From: Mycolicibacterium agri
GTDB lineage: Bacteria > Actinomycetota > Actinomycetes > Mycobacteriales > Mycobacteriaceae
Direction of reading: 5' to 3'
Length of the DNA: 64,000 nt
Assembly (NCBI RefSeq): GCF_002553505.1
Contig: NZ_PDCP01000013.1
Span: 56,421-120,420 of the forward strand
Below, piece after piece: positions 24,498 through 31,295 of this stretch. The translations under genes and the position numbers were made by a program. Position 1 is the stretch's first letter. Each line of letters starts with the position of its first letter. The notes under the pieces were generated by a model. The model had not been told where the DNA came from. It saw only the letters and a list, made by a program, of their open reading frames with translations, and made no database searches.

Positions 24498-25705
24498 AGC
24501 GCTTGCCTCTCATGCGCTTCGGGCTCTGCCACCGCTGGCAACACGGTGGGCAGCGGCAGTTTGTCGGCCGCGGTCCCGGAGGTCAGGGTGCCGTCCCAGT
24601 CGGCGTTGACGTTGGTCGGCTCGATGGGCGCCTTGCGCGACTGCAGCCAAATCGCGAGGGCGACCGCAATGAGCATTGCGAAGCCGATCGACGCGCCCGC
24701 GAACCCGCCGATGCCGTGCACGACGAAATAGGTGACGGCGCCGACGAGACCGGCCGACGGCAGCGTGATCAGCCATGCGGTGGCCATCCTGCCCGCGACG
24801 CCCCAGCGCACCTCGGCGCCGGGCTTGCCGACGCCGCTGCCCAGGATCGAACCGGTGGCGACGTGGGTGGTGGACAGCGAGAAACCGAAATGGCTGGACA
24901 GCAGAATGATTGCCGCAGAAGAGGTGTCGGCCGCCATGCCCTGCGGGGACTTGATCTCGACCAGGCCCTTGCCCAGCGTGCGGATGACCCGCCAGCCGCC
25001 GAAATACGTGCCCAACGCGATCGCGACCGCGCAGGACACGATCACCCACAGCGGCGGCATGTGATCGGATTTCTCGGCCGCGCCGTAGGAGATCAGCGCG
25101 AGGAAGATCACGCCCATCGTCTTCTGAGCGTCGTTGGTGCCGTGGGCGAGTGAGATCAACGACGCCGAGCCGATCTGGCCGTAGCGGAACCCGCGGATGG
25201 CCTTCTCCTCCGGGATTCCGCGGACCGCGCGGTAAACCAACCAGGTGCCGACACTGGCGACGAGGCAGGCGATCAGCGGGGCGCACAGCGCAGGGATGAT
25301 GACGGTGGACACCACGCCCTTCCAGATGACGCCGTGGCCGCCGACCGCGGCGATCATCGCGCCGACGATGCCGCCGATCAGCGCGTGCGACGAGCTGGAC
25401 GGGATGCCCAGCAGCCAGGTCAGCAGATTCCACACGATGCCGCCGACCAGGCCGGCGAAGACCAATTCCAGCGTCACCAGCCCCGACTCGACCAGGCCCT
25501 TGGCGATGGTCGCCGCCACGGCGGTGGACAGGAACGCGCCGACCAGGTTCAGCGAGGCTGAGAGGGTGACGGCGGCCTTCGGCTTGAGGGCGCCGCTGGC
25601 GATCGATGGGGCCATCGCGTTCCCGGTGTCGTGGAAGCCGTTGGTGAAATCGAACGCCAACGCCGTGATCACGACGATGATCAGCAGGAACAGCTGAAGG
25701 TCCAC
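24494..25705 (-). CDS. pitA: Low-affinity inorganic phosphate transporter (Pit family)
   Basis: 403 aa membrane symporter, about ten helices. Two family repeats are present: FDFTNGFHDTGNAMAPSIA near the N-terminus and SLAHGTNDAQKTMGVI in the second half, each with the conserved GxND-type motif. It carries phosphate as a metal complex or with protons. The start is GTG 25705 with GAGAGA upstream. Its 5' region contains a hairpin (25716-25730) and a promoter-overlapping inverted repeat (25734-25754). It heads an operon with a small membrane protein, DUF3349 and menE. Confidence 0.93.
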   Translation of the reverse strand: MDLQLFLLIIVVITALAFDFTNGFHDTGNAMAPSIASGALKPKAAVTLSASLNLVGAFLSTAVAATIAKGLVESGLVTLELVFAGLVGGIVWNLLTWLLGIPSSSSHALIGGIVGAMIAAVGGHGVIWKGVVSTVIIPALCAPLIACLVASVGTWLVYRAVRGIPEEKAIRGFRYGQIGSASLISLAHGTNDAQKTMGVIFLALISYGAAEKSDHMPPLWVIVSCAVAIALGTYFGGWRVIRTLGKGLVEIKSPQGMAADTSSAAIILLSSHFGFSLSTTHVATGSILGSGVGKPGAEVRWGVAGRMATAWLITLPSAGLVGAVTYFVVHGIGGFAGASIGFAMLIAVALAIWLQSRKAPIEPTNVNADWDGTLTSGTAADKLPLPTVLPAVAEPEAHERQAL

Positions 25706-25715
25706 GGCTGAATTC

Positions 25716-25730
25716 TCTCGTTAGGCGAGA
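25716..25730 (-). promoter_or_regulatory. Hairpin sequestering the pitA ribosome-binding site
   Basis: TCTCG-TTAGG-CGAGA is a perfect 5-bp stem with 5-nt loop in the leader. On the transcript, one arm (CGAGA) overlaps the purine-rich GAGAGA serving pitA at GTG 25705. It could lower translation initiation. No ligand fold is evident. Confidence 0.4.
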
Positions 25731-25733
25731 TCT

Positions 25734-25769
25734 TTTGTCGAACTAACCGACAAAGAAATCCCTGGTCAA
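25734..25769 (-). promoter_or_regulatory. pitA promoter with palindromic operator
   Basis: Read on the minus strand, TTGACC (25769-25764) and TTAGTT (25746-25741) form a -35/-10 pair with a 17-bp spacer. A perfect 7-bp inverted repeat, TTTGTCG-N7-CGACAAA (25734-25754), straddles the -10 element, as repressor sites often do. The regulator is not identifiable here. Confidence 0.5.
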
Positions 25770-25800
25770 CGCTAACTAGACGGTTGATGTTCGCCTCCCG

Positions 25801-26172
25801 TTAACCTCGGCTGTCCCGTCGCAGCGGATGTGTGTCGGGAACCTGCACGAATATCAGGGTCACTCCGTCGGGATCGGTTAGGTGCATCTCATGTAAACCC
25901 CATGGCTCCTGGCGGGCTTCCCGCGTGATGGGAACCCCGCGGTCAGCCAGTTCCCTTTGGACGGCGTAAAGGTCGCGCACCTGCAACCACAACGTGCCGC
26001 CGGCGTTGGGTTCGCCGTGGTCGGCGAGTTCGATGAGCGATTGACCTGCGTAGAAGACCGTTCCGCCGCTGTATTCGCGGGCGATGGCGAGTCCGAGTTC
26101 GTCGCGGTAGAAGCGCAGCGAACGTTGGTAGTCGGCCGGCCGGAGGAGCATCCGGCTGGCCAGGATCTCCAT
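25801..26172 (-). CDS. VOC/glyoxalase-fold protein (Rv0546c-like)
   Basis: 123 aa single VOC module pair: SLRFYRDELGLAIARE in the first half, LWLQVRDL, and HEMHLTDPDGVTLIFVQ in the second. Possible metal ligands His and Glu are in GLHEMHL, but not all glyoxalase I ligands are clear, so it could be a resistance or dioxygenase-like protein. ATG 26172. It lies between pitA and the SDR gene, as in the reference order. Cytosolic. Confidence 0.82.
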   Translation of the reverse strand: MEILASRMLLRPADYQRSLRFYRDELGLAIAREYSGGTVFYAGQSLIELADHGEPNAGGTLWLQVRDLYAVQRELADRGVPITREARQEPWGLHEMHLTDPDGVTLIFVQVPDTHPLRRDSRG

Positions 26173-26224
26173 GGTGTTTTGTTTATCACGTCGCCCGCCC
26201 GATGCGGCCGCGACACGGTCGGCC

Positions 26225-27109
26225 TCACCGGCTCGGCTGCACGCGTTGGCGCCGCATCAGGGCGGTGACCCAGCCGGGGGCGACGGTGTCGAGCGCCTTG
26301 GCGGTGACGGCCATCCGCGGCGCGATGCGGATCGGCCGGGTGCGCGCCGCAGTGACCATCCAGTCGGCGGCCTCGGCCGCGGTGAGCGCCGGCAGCCCCT
26401 CGTAGGCCTTCGTCGGCGCGATCATCGGGGTGGCCACCAGCGGGTAGTACAGCGTCGTCGAGTGCACACCCTTGTGCGCCCATTCGGTTTCGATGACCCG
26501 ACTGACCGCCGACAGCGCCGCCTTCGACGCGTTGTAGACCGAGAACAGCGGCGAGGACTCGCTGAACACGCCCCAGGTGGAGACGTTGATGATGTGGCCG
26601 TCGCCGCGTTCGAGCATGCCGGGCGCCAGCGCGCGGATGAGCCGCAGCGGGGAGTAGTAGTTCAGGCTCATCGTGCGTTCGACGTCGTGCCAGCGGTCCA
26701 GCGACTCGGCCAGCGGGCGGCGGATCGACTTGCCTGCGTTGTTGATCAGGATGTCGACCGCGCCGATCTCCTTTTCGACGCGGGCGGCGAGCGCGTCGAC
26801 GGCGTCGAGGTCGGACAGGTCGCAGTCGATGGCCAGCGCGTCGCCGCCGTCGGTGAGGATGCGGTCGGCGACCTCGTCGAGCAGGGCTTTGCGCCGAGCC
26901 ACGAGCACGACGGTGGCGCCGCGGCGGGCGAACTTCTGGGCGGCCGCTTCGCCGATGCCCGATGAAGCGCCGGTGAGCAGGATGCGCTTGCCCTCGAGGT
27001 CGACCTCGTCGCGGTCGGGCCGGTACAGCATCAGTTGCGGGGCGATCGGCGGCCGCATGCTGGCCAGTACCAGCTCGTCGGCCAGCCGCCGCAGCGGGCT
27101 CTTACTCAC
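26225..27109 (-). CDS. Short-chain dehydrogenase (Rv0547c-like)
   Basis: 294 aa SDR with an N-terminal extension of about 45 residues before the cofactor motif TGASSGIGEA. NNAGKS, INVSTWG and YNASKAAL (YxxxK) follow. GTG 27109 (MSKSPLRRLADELVLASMRPP) is preferred because it gives the length of the M. tuberculosis homologue (294 aa, recalled); the open frame continues upstream to 27301 over the terC leader. The extension and RPPIAPQLM resemble fatty-acyl or lipid SDRs. Divergent from terC. Confidence 0.88.
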   Translation of the reverse strand: MSKSPLRRLADELVLASMRPPIAPQLMLYRPDRDEVDLEGKRILLTGASSGIGEAAAQKFARRGATVVLVARRKALLDEVADRILTDGGDALAIDCDLSDLDAVDALAARVEKEIGAVDILINNAGKSIRRPLAESLDRWHDVERTMSLNYYSPLRLIRALAPGMLERGDGHIINVSTWGVFSESSPLFSVYNASKAALSAVSRVIETEWAHKGVHSTTLYYPLVATPMIAPTKAYEGLPALTAAEAADWMVTAARTRPIRIAPRMAVTAKALDTVAPGWVTALMRRQRVQPSR

Positions 27110-27233
27110 CCGAGGAGTGTATGGACCGTCGGCACCCGTGCAGTGTATGGACCGCCAAACGGCATTCCCGCAGGCCCCTACCCGCACTTCTGCTGCATGG
27201 ATTCCGCCTCGCGACGTTAGGGCGTGCCCCAAC

Positions 27234-27262
27234 GCGACAAGTTCTGCTTCGTGGACTAAAGT
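27234..27262 (+). promoter_or_regulatory. Predicted promoter of the terC leader
   Basis: GCGACA (27234-27239) and TAAAGT (27257-27262), 17 bp apart, form a plausible SigA-like promoter. Transcription would begin near 27269, just before the conserved 5' strand of the riboswitch. Confidence 0.45.
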
Positions 27263-27270
27263 TCTGCCAG

Positions 27271-27405
27271 TCAGTGAAGGGGAGTATTCCTCCCGCGGCA
27301 CGCGTCGTCATCACGGAAGGCCTGGCCTTCCCGGCGGTGCCGGTCGCAGGTAGCGCCTGCGGCGGAAGAGACCTTCGGACCGATGCAGCATGCCGTCCGG
27401 AGGTC
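27271..27405 (+). promoter_or_regulatory. yybP-ykoY-type (Mn2+) riboswitch leader with SD-sequestering stem
   Basis: Upstream of a TerC-family gene, the leader carries the family signatures AAGGGGAGTA (27277-27286) and GGAAGAGACCTT (27364-27375). P1 can form between GAAGG (27276-27280) and CCTTC (27372-27376). The alternative fold pairs GACCTTCGGAC (27370-27380) with GTCCGGAGGTC (27395-27405) over 11 bp with a single G-T wobble, burying the SD sequence GGAGG (27399-27403). P1 and the anti-SD stem share CCTTC, so ligand-stabilised P1 should free the SD: a translational on-switch. Ligand identity (Mn2+) is from knowledge of the class. Confidence 0.82.
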
Positions 27406-27409
27406 TGTC

Positions 27410-28396
27410 GTGATTTCTGTTGTCTCGCCGCTGGTTTGGGCCATCACCGTGGTCGCGTTGGTCGCCATCATCGTGGTCGACCTGGCGGTGATCGGCCGTC
27501 GACAACGGACCGTCAGCGCCAAGGACGCCGTGCGCTGGGTGACGGTGTACATCGGGCTGGCCGTGGCGTTCGCCGTGGGGCTGTTCATCTTCGCGCCGGG
27601 CGCGAGCGGGCAGGAATTCGTCGCGGGCTACATCACCGAGTACAGCCTCAGCGTCGACAACCTGTTCGTCTTCATGATCATCATGTCGCGCTTCGCGGTG
27701 CCCGCGCTGGCGCAGGACAAGGTGCTCTACATCGGGATCGTGTTGTCGCTGCTGCTTCGCGCCGCGTTCATCTTCGCGGGCGCCGCGGCGATCGCCGCCT
27801 GGAGTTGGGTGTTCTACATCCTCGGCGGTTTCCTCGTCTACACCGCGGTGCAGCTGGCGATCGAGAACTCCGACGACGAGCCCGACTTCCACCAGAACCC
27901 CGTGTTGCGGCTGCTGCACCGATTCCTGCCGCTGAGCGAGGATTACGACGGCAGGCGGTTGATTACCCGCGTCGAGAAGCGCCGCATGTTCACCCCGCTG
28001 GTGATCGTCATCGCCGCGATCGGCATGGCCAACGTCGTGTTCGCCCTCGACTCGATTCCGGCGATCTTCGGGCTGACGAACGACGCCTACATCATCTTCA
28101 CCGCCAATGCACTGGCGCTGATGGGCTTGCGGCAGTTGTACTTCCTGATCGGCGGACTGCTCGACAGGGTCGTCTACCTCAGCAAGGGATTGGCGGTCAT
28201 CCTCGGCTTCATCGGCGTCAAGCTCATCATCGAGGCGTTGCACCACAGCCATCTCGACCAGGTCGGCAATTTCCATCTGCCCGAGATCGGCATCGTGACC
28301 TCACTGCTGTTCATCGTCATCACGCTGACCATCACGACGGTGCTCAGCCTGGTGAAGACCAGCCGCGACGCCCGTCGCGCTGCCGAGGCCGAGTGA
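27410..28396 (+). CDS. TerC/Alx-family membrane protein, probable manganese exporter
   Basis: 328 aa, about nine membrane helices. The TerC signatures are EYSLSVDNLFVFMIIMSRF in the first half and ANVVFALDSIPAIFGLT in the second, each with conserved acidic residues in membrane segments used for metal transport. Members controlled by yybP-ykoY leaders export Mn2+ or metallate exported proteins. Start GTG 27410 is 6 nt after GGAGG, which is in the riboswitch expression platform; an earlier in-frame ATG (27383) lies inside the structured leader and is less likely. The stop codon overlaps a palindromic repeat. Confidence 0.9.
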   Translation: MISVVSPLVWAITVVALVAIIVVDLAVIGRRQRTVSAKDAVRWVTVYIGLAVAFAVGLFIFAPGASGQEFVAGYITEYSLSVDNLFVFMIIMSRFAVPALAQDKVLYIGIVLSLLLRAAFIFAGAAAIAAWSWVFYILGGFLVYTAVQLAIENSDDEPDFHQNPVLRLLHRFLPLSEDYDGRRLITRVEKRRMFTPLVIVIAAIGMANVVFALDSIPAIFGLTNDAYIIFTANALALMGLRQLYFLIGGLLDRVVYLSKGLAVILGFIGVKLIIEALHHSHLDQVGNFHLPEIGIVTSLLFIVITLTITTVLSLVKTSRDARRAAEAE

Positions 28397-28443
28397 TTTC
28401 GGCGCGCTAACGTGCGCTGAGCGCCGGTTAGCGCGCCGAAATC
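28395..28443. repeat. Family A palindromic repeat, copy 2
   Basis: GATTTCGGCGCGCTAAC (28395-28411) and its exact reverse complement (28427-28443) enclose GTGCGCTGAGCGCCG. The element occupies the whole gap between the convergent terC (TGA 28394-28396) and menB (TAG at 28447-28445) stop codons, so it probably serves as a two-way terminator hairpin here. Confidence 0.88.
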
Positions 28444-28444
28444 G

Positions 28445-29356
28445 CTAGAAGTAGCGCGGGAACCGGCTCCAGTCGGGGTCGCGCTTCTCCAGGAACGCGT
28501 CGCGGCCCTCGACGGCCTCGTCGGTCATGTACGCCAATCGCGTTGCCTCACCGGCGAACAGCTGTTGGCCGACGAGCCCGTCATCGGTCAGGTTGAACGC
28601 GTACTTGAGCATCCGGATGGCCTGCGGCGATTTGCCGTTGATCGCCGCGGCCCACTCCAACCCGACGGACTCGAGCTCGGCGTGGTCGACGACTTCGTTG
28701 ACCGCGCCCATGGCGTGCATCTGCTCGGCGGTGTAGGGCCTGCCCAGGAAGAAGATCTCGCGGGCGAACTTCTGGCCGACCTGCTTGGCCAGATACGCGC
28801 TGCCGAAACCGCCGTCGAAGCTGCCGACGTCGGCGTCGGTCTGCTTGAAGCGGGCGTGCTCGCGGCTGGCCAGGGTCAGGTCGCACACCGCGTGCAGGCT
28901 GTGCCCGCCGCCGGCGGCCCAGCCGTTGACCAGACAGATGACGACCTTAGGCATGAACCGGATCAGTCGCTGCACCTCGAGGATGTGCAGCCGTCCGGCG
29001 CGCGCGATGTCGACCGTGTCGGCCGTCTCCCCGGATGCGTACTGATAGCCGGTGCGGCCCCGAATACGTTGGTCCCCACCGGAACAGAACGCCCAGCCGC
29101 CGTCCTTCGGCGACGGCCCGTTGCCGGTCAACAGCACGACGCCGACGTCGGGGGACATGCGGGCGTGGTCGAGCACGCGGTAGAGCTCGTCGACGGTGTG
29201 CGGCCGAAAAGCGTTGCGTACCTCGGGTCGGTCGAACGCCACCCGCACGGTGGGCTGCGGCGTCCCGTCGACGACGTGGCGGTGATACGTGATGTCAGTC
29301 AGCTCGAAACCGTCGACCGGCTGCCAGATCTTGGGGTCAAAGGGGTTGTCGCTCAT
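28445..29356 (-). CDS. menB: 1,4-dihydroxy-2-naphthoyl-CoA synthase MenB
   Basis: 303 aa crotonase-fold enzyme that cyclises OSB-CoA to DHNA-CoA. The oxyanion and active-site motifs are SGGDQRIRGRTGYQYA, NGWAAGGGHSLHAVCDLTLA and DADVGSFDGGFGSAYLA, with the catalytic aspartate of DVGSFDGG. Length is close to mycobacterial MenB (about 310 aa). ATG 29356 gives the normal N-terminus (SDNPFDPKIW), and it overlaps the stop of the nitroreductase gene (ATGA), so the two are co-transcribed. Confidence 0.96.
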   Translation of the reverse strand: MSDNPFDPKIWQPVDGFELTDITYHRHVVDGTPQPTVRVAFDRPEVRNAFRPHTVDELYRVLDHARMSPDVGVVLLTGNGPSPKDGGWAFCSGGDQRIRGRTGYQYASGETADTVDIARAGRLHILEVQRLIRFMPKVVICLVNGWAAGGGHSLHAVCDLTLASREHARFKQTDADVGSFDGGFGSAYLAKQVGQKFAREIFFLGRPYTAEQMHAMGAVNEVVDHAELESVGLEWAAAINGKSPQAIRMLKYAFNLTDDGLVGQQLFAGEATRLAYMTDEAVEGRDAFLEKRDPDWSRFPRYF

Positions 29357-29796
29357 GCGTTTACCGGTTCGACTCGGAAGACGGGGCAGGTGCCGGCCAG
29401 CGCCTCGAACTCGTCTGGGTTCGGTCCGGTGACCAGGCCCGCGTTCTTGATGAAGCTGACGCCGGTCGGCACCCTCACCGGAAACTCCCGCAGCAGCGGA
29501 CGCGCCTCCTCGGCAGGCAGTTCCACCATCCGGACGCGCTCGGCGCGGCGGCCCTGATGCAGGGTGGCCTCTCCCGCGGCGCGGACGTTGGCGGCCCAAT
29601 CGGAGCCGGGAACGCCGCCGACGACGTAGCGCTTGCCGTCAACTTCCATCGGGGTCACGGGTGTCGACCGCGGCTTGCCGGTCTTGCGGCCAGGAACAGT
29701 CAGCACCACAGGGCCGGGGCTGAGCCCCAGCTTCTGCACGGCGATCATCACCTTGTTGACGTACTTCAACCACCACGGCAACGGAGTGTCGGACAT
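29353..29796 (-). CDS. Deazaflavin (F420)-dependent nitroreductase family protein
   Basis: 147 aa Ddn-like protein. WLKYVNKVMIAVQKLGL is the usual amphipathic start; VLTVPGRKTGKPRSTPVTPM and GGVPGSDWAANVRAAGEATL are the cofactor-binding segments. In M. tuberculosis Ddn reduces menaquinone, so a link with the adjacent menB (ATGA overlap) is reasonable but inferred. In the reference genome this position holds a VapBC toxin pair, from memory, so this gene is a local replacement. ATG 29796; longer frame upstream is not coding. Confidence 0.83.
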   Translation of the reverse strand: MSDTPLPWWLKYVNKVMIAVQKLGLSPGPVVLTVPGRKTGKPRSTPVTPMEVDGKRYVVGGVPGSDWAANVRAAGEATLHQGRRAERVRMVELPAEEARPLLREFPVRVPTGVSFIKNAGLVTGPNPDEFEALAGTCPVFRVEPVNA

Positions 29797-29822
29797 GAGG
29801 GAAACGCTACGCGATCGGGCGC

Positions 29823-29864
29823 GGCGGCTTGTCACACCGATATGGCGGCTTGTCACACCGATAT
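29823..29864. repeat. 21-bp exact tandem duplication
   Basis: Two adjoining 21-bp units, each containing GGCTTGTCACACCGATAT, lie at 29823-29843 and 29844-29864. The second spans the last codons and stop of the HAD gene on the minus strand, and the first repeats them just downstream. It is a recent duplication that leaves the gene intact. Confidence 0.75.
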
Positions 29865-30560
29865 GTCGTAGCGAGCCAACGCGCGCCGCAGGCCGTCCGG
29901 CCGCTGCGTCGTCGGCAACGGATCGACCAGCACGAATCCGCAGCCCAGCGCGCGGGCGCCGCCGTCGGCCTCCTCGCTGTCGCCGACCATCACGGTGTAC
30001 TCGGGCGCCACTTCCAACCGCGTCAGCGTGGTTTCGAAGATCGCAGCGCTGGGCTTGATCGCGCCGACTTCGAACGACAGCACGAACTCGTCGACGTCGT
30101 CGGCCGCGCCGATCGCCTCGAACGCGGGCCGGACATCGAACGCGATGTTGGAGACGACCGCCGTCTTGATCCCCTGCCGGCGCAGGGACTTCAGCACCTC
30201 GGCGGTGTCCGGGTAGGCCGTCCACGACGCCGGGTCGATCACCCGCGCGTACAGGTTCTCGGCGTGATGGTCGGGCATCCCGGACTGTCGCAACACATGC
30301 AGGTAGGCCTCCCTGTGCAGATGCGGTTCGAGGTCGCGGTTGACCCAGGCCTTGTACGCCTCCGGCGTCATCTCGACCGATCGGCCGGTCGGCGCGGTCA
30401 GGCGTCGCATCAGTTCGGCCTGGACGTGCCCGTCGACCTCGCGCTCGTCGACTTGCATGCCCTCGAACCAGCTGTCGTCCTCTTCGAGGCGAAACAGAGT
30501 GCCGGAGAAATCGAATAGCACGGCACGCGGTTGCACACTTCGAATACTGTCACGCTCCAT
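29853..30560 (-). CDS. HAD-superfamily hydrolase
   Basis: 235 aa. Motif I is LFDFSGTLF, carrying Asp nucleophile and a Ser in place of the usual second Asp-type spacing (DxS rather than DxD). Motif II Ser/Thr is in AVVSNIAFD, motif III Lys in GAIKPSAAIF and motif IV acids in VMVGDSEEADGG. The cap is helical (about residues 25-110). The DxS motif I occurs in dehalogenase-like and some phosphatase branches, so the reaction is uncertain. Start ATG 30560 or GTG 30536. It is divergent from the PIG-L gene. Confidence 0.8.
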   Translation of the reverse strand: MERDSIRSVQPRAVLFDFSGTLFRLEEDDSWFEGMQVDEREVDGHVQAELMRRLTAPTGRSVEMTPEAYKAWVNRDLEPHLHREAYLHVLRQSGMPDHHAENLYARVIDPASWTAYPDTAEVLKSLRRQGIKTAVVSNIAFDVRPAFEAIGAADDVDEFVLSFEVGAIKPSAAIFETTLTRLEVAPEYTVMVGDSEEADGGARALGCGFVLVDPLPTTQRPDGLRRALARYDISV

Positions 30561-30590
30561 GCGAATGAATTCCGCCGCACCGGCTATCCC

Positions 30591-31295
30591 ATGGCCGTGG
30601 TCGAGCCATTGACCAACACCGCGCGGCTGGCCGAGCGGCCGATCAGCAGCGGCGGAACTCCGATGCAAGCATGGACGAGCTGGCATCGCCAGTTTCCTCC
30701 GCTGCACCTTGAACACTGCCCTGCGCTGGTCTTGGTCGCTGCGCATCCCGATACCGAGACCATGGGATTGGGGGCGACGGCGGCGTTGCTGGCCGGACAC
30801 GGCGTCGTCGTACAGGTGGTCGCCGTGACCGATGGCGAGACGCCGGGCGCGCAGCAGCGCGACGAACTCATCGCCGCGGCCAAGCGTCTCGGTTTGGCGC
30901 GACCCATCTTCCTCGGCATTCCGGCGGGCGAGGTCGCTGACAACGAGGAGCGGTTGGAGATCGAAGTCGAAGCCTTGCTGGCGGAAGCTGCTCCCGGCGC
31001 GTGGTGTGCGGCGAACTGGCGCGCCGACGGGGACGCCGACCACGAGGCGACGGGCCGCGCCGCCGCGGAGGCCGCAAAGGACACGCCCGCGGTGTACATC
31101 GAGTATCCGATGTGGATGTGGCACTGGGCGATTCCGGACGACGGCGCTGTGCCGTGGCACCGTGCCAGGCGTGTGCACTTGACGACCAACGCCGAGGTAG
31201 CGAAAGTCACTGCGCTGCAATGCTACTCGAGTGGCATGTTGACACGGGATGTCATTCAGCGGCAGATGGCCGTCGGCGAGATCGTGTTCGTCTAG
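30591..31295 (+). CDS. PIG-L/LmbE-family deacetylase-like protein with altered zinc motif
   Basis: 234 aa. The family motif AHPDDE reads AHPDTE (H52, D54, T55, E56). By analogy with MshB, His and the second Asp bind zinc and the first Asp is the base, so Thr55 replaces a usual zinc ligand. The distal histidine DGDADHEATG (H151) is present. Related enzymes deacetylate GlcNAc-inositol or make mycothiol precursors. The protein may bind metal weakly or differently. ATG 30591 is chosen because the frame start at 30531 would overlap the divergent HAD gene. Its stop overlaps the convergent sigma-factor stop (CTAG). Confidence 0.78.
   Translation: MAVVEPLTNTARLAERPISSGGTPMQAWTSWHRQFPPLHLEHCPALVLVAAHPDTETMGLGATAALLAGHGVVVQVVAVTDGETPGAQQRDELIAAAKRLGLARPIFLGIPAGEVADNEERLEIEVEALLAEAAPGAWCAANWRADGDADHEATGRAAAEAAKDTPAVYIEYPMWMWHWAIPDDGAVPWHRARRVHLTTNAEVAKVTALQCYSSGMLTRDVIQRQMAVGEIVFV

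Noticed and set aside
27383..27409. ATG 27383 as the terC start
   Set aside because: It lies inside the leader's SD-blocking stem loop; GTG 27410 is placed correctly after GGAGG and starts at the first membrane segment.
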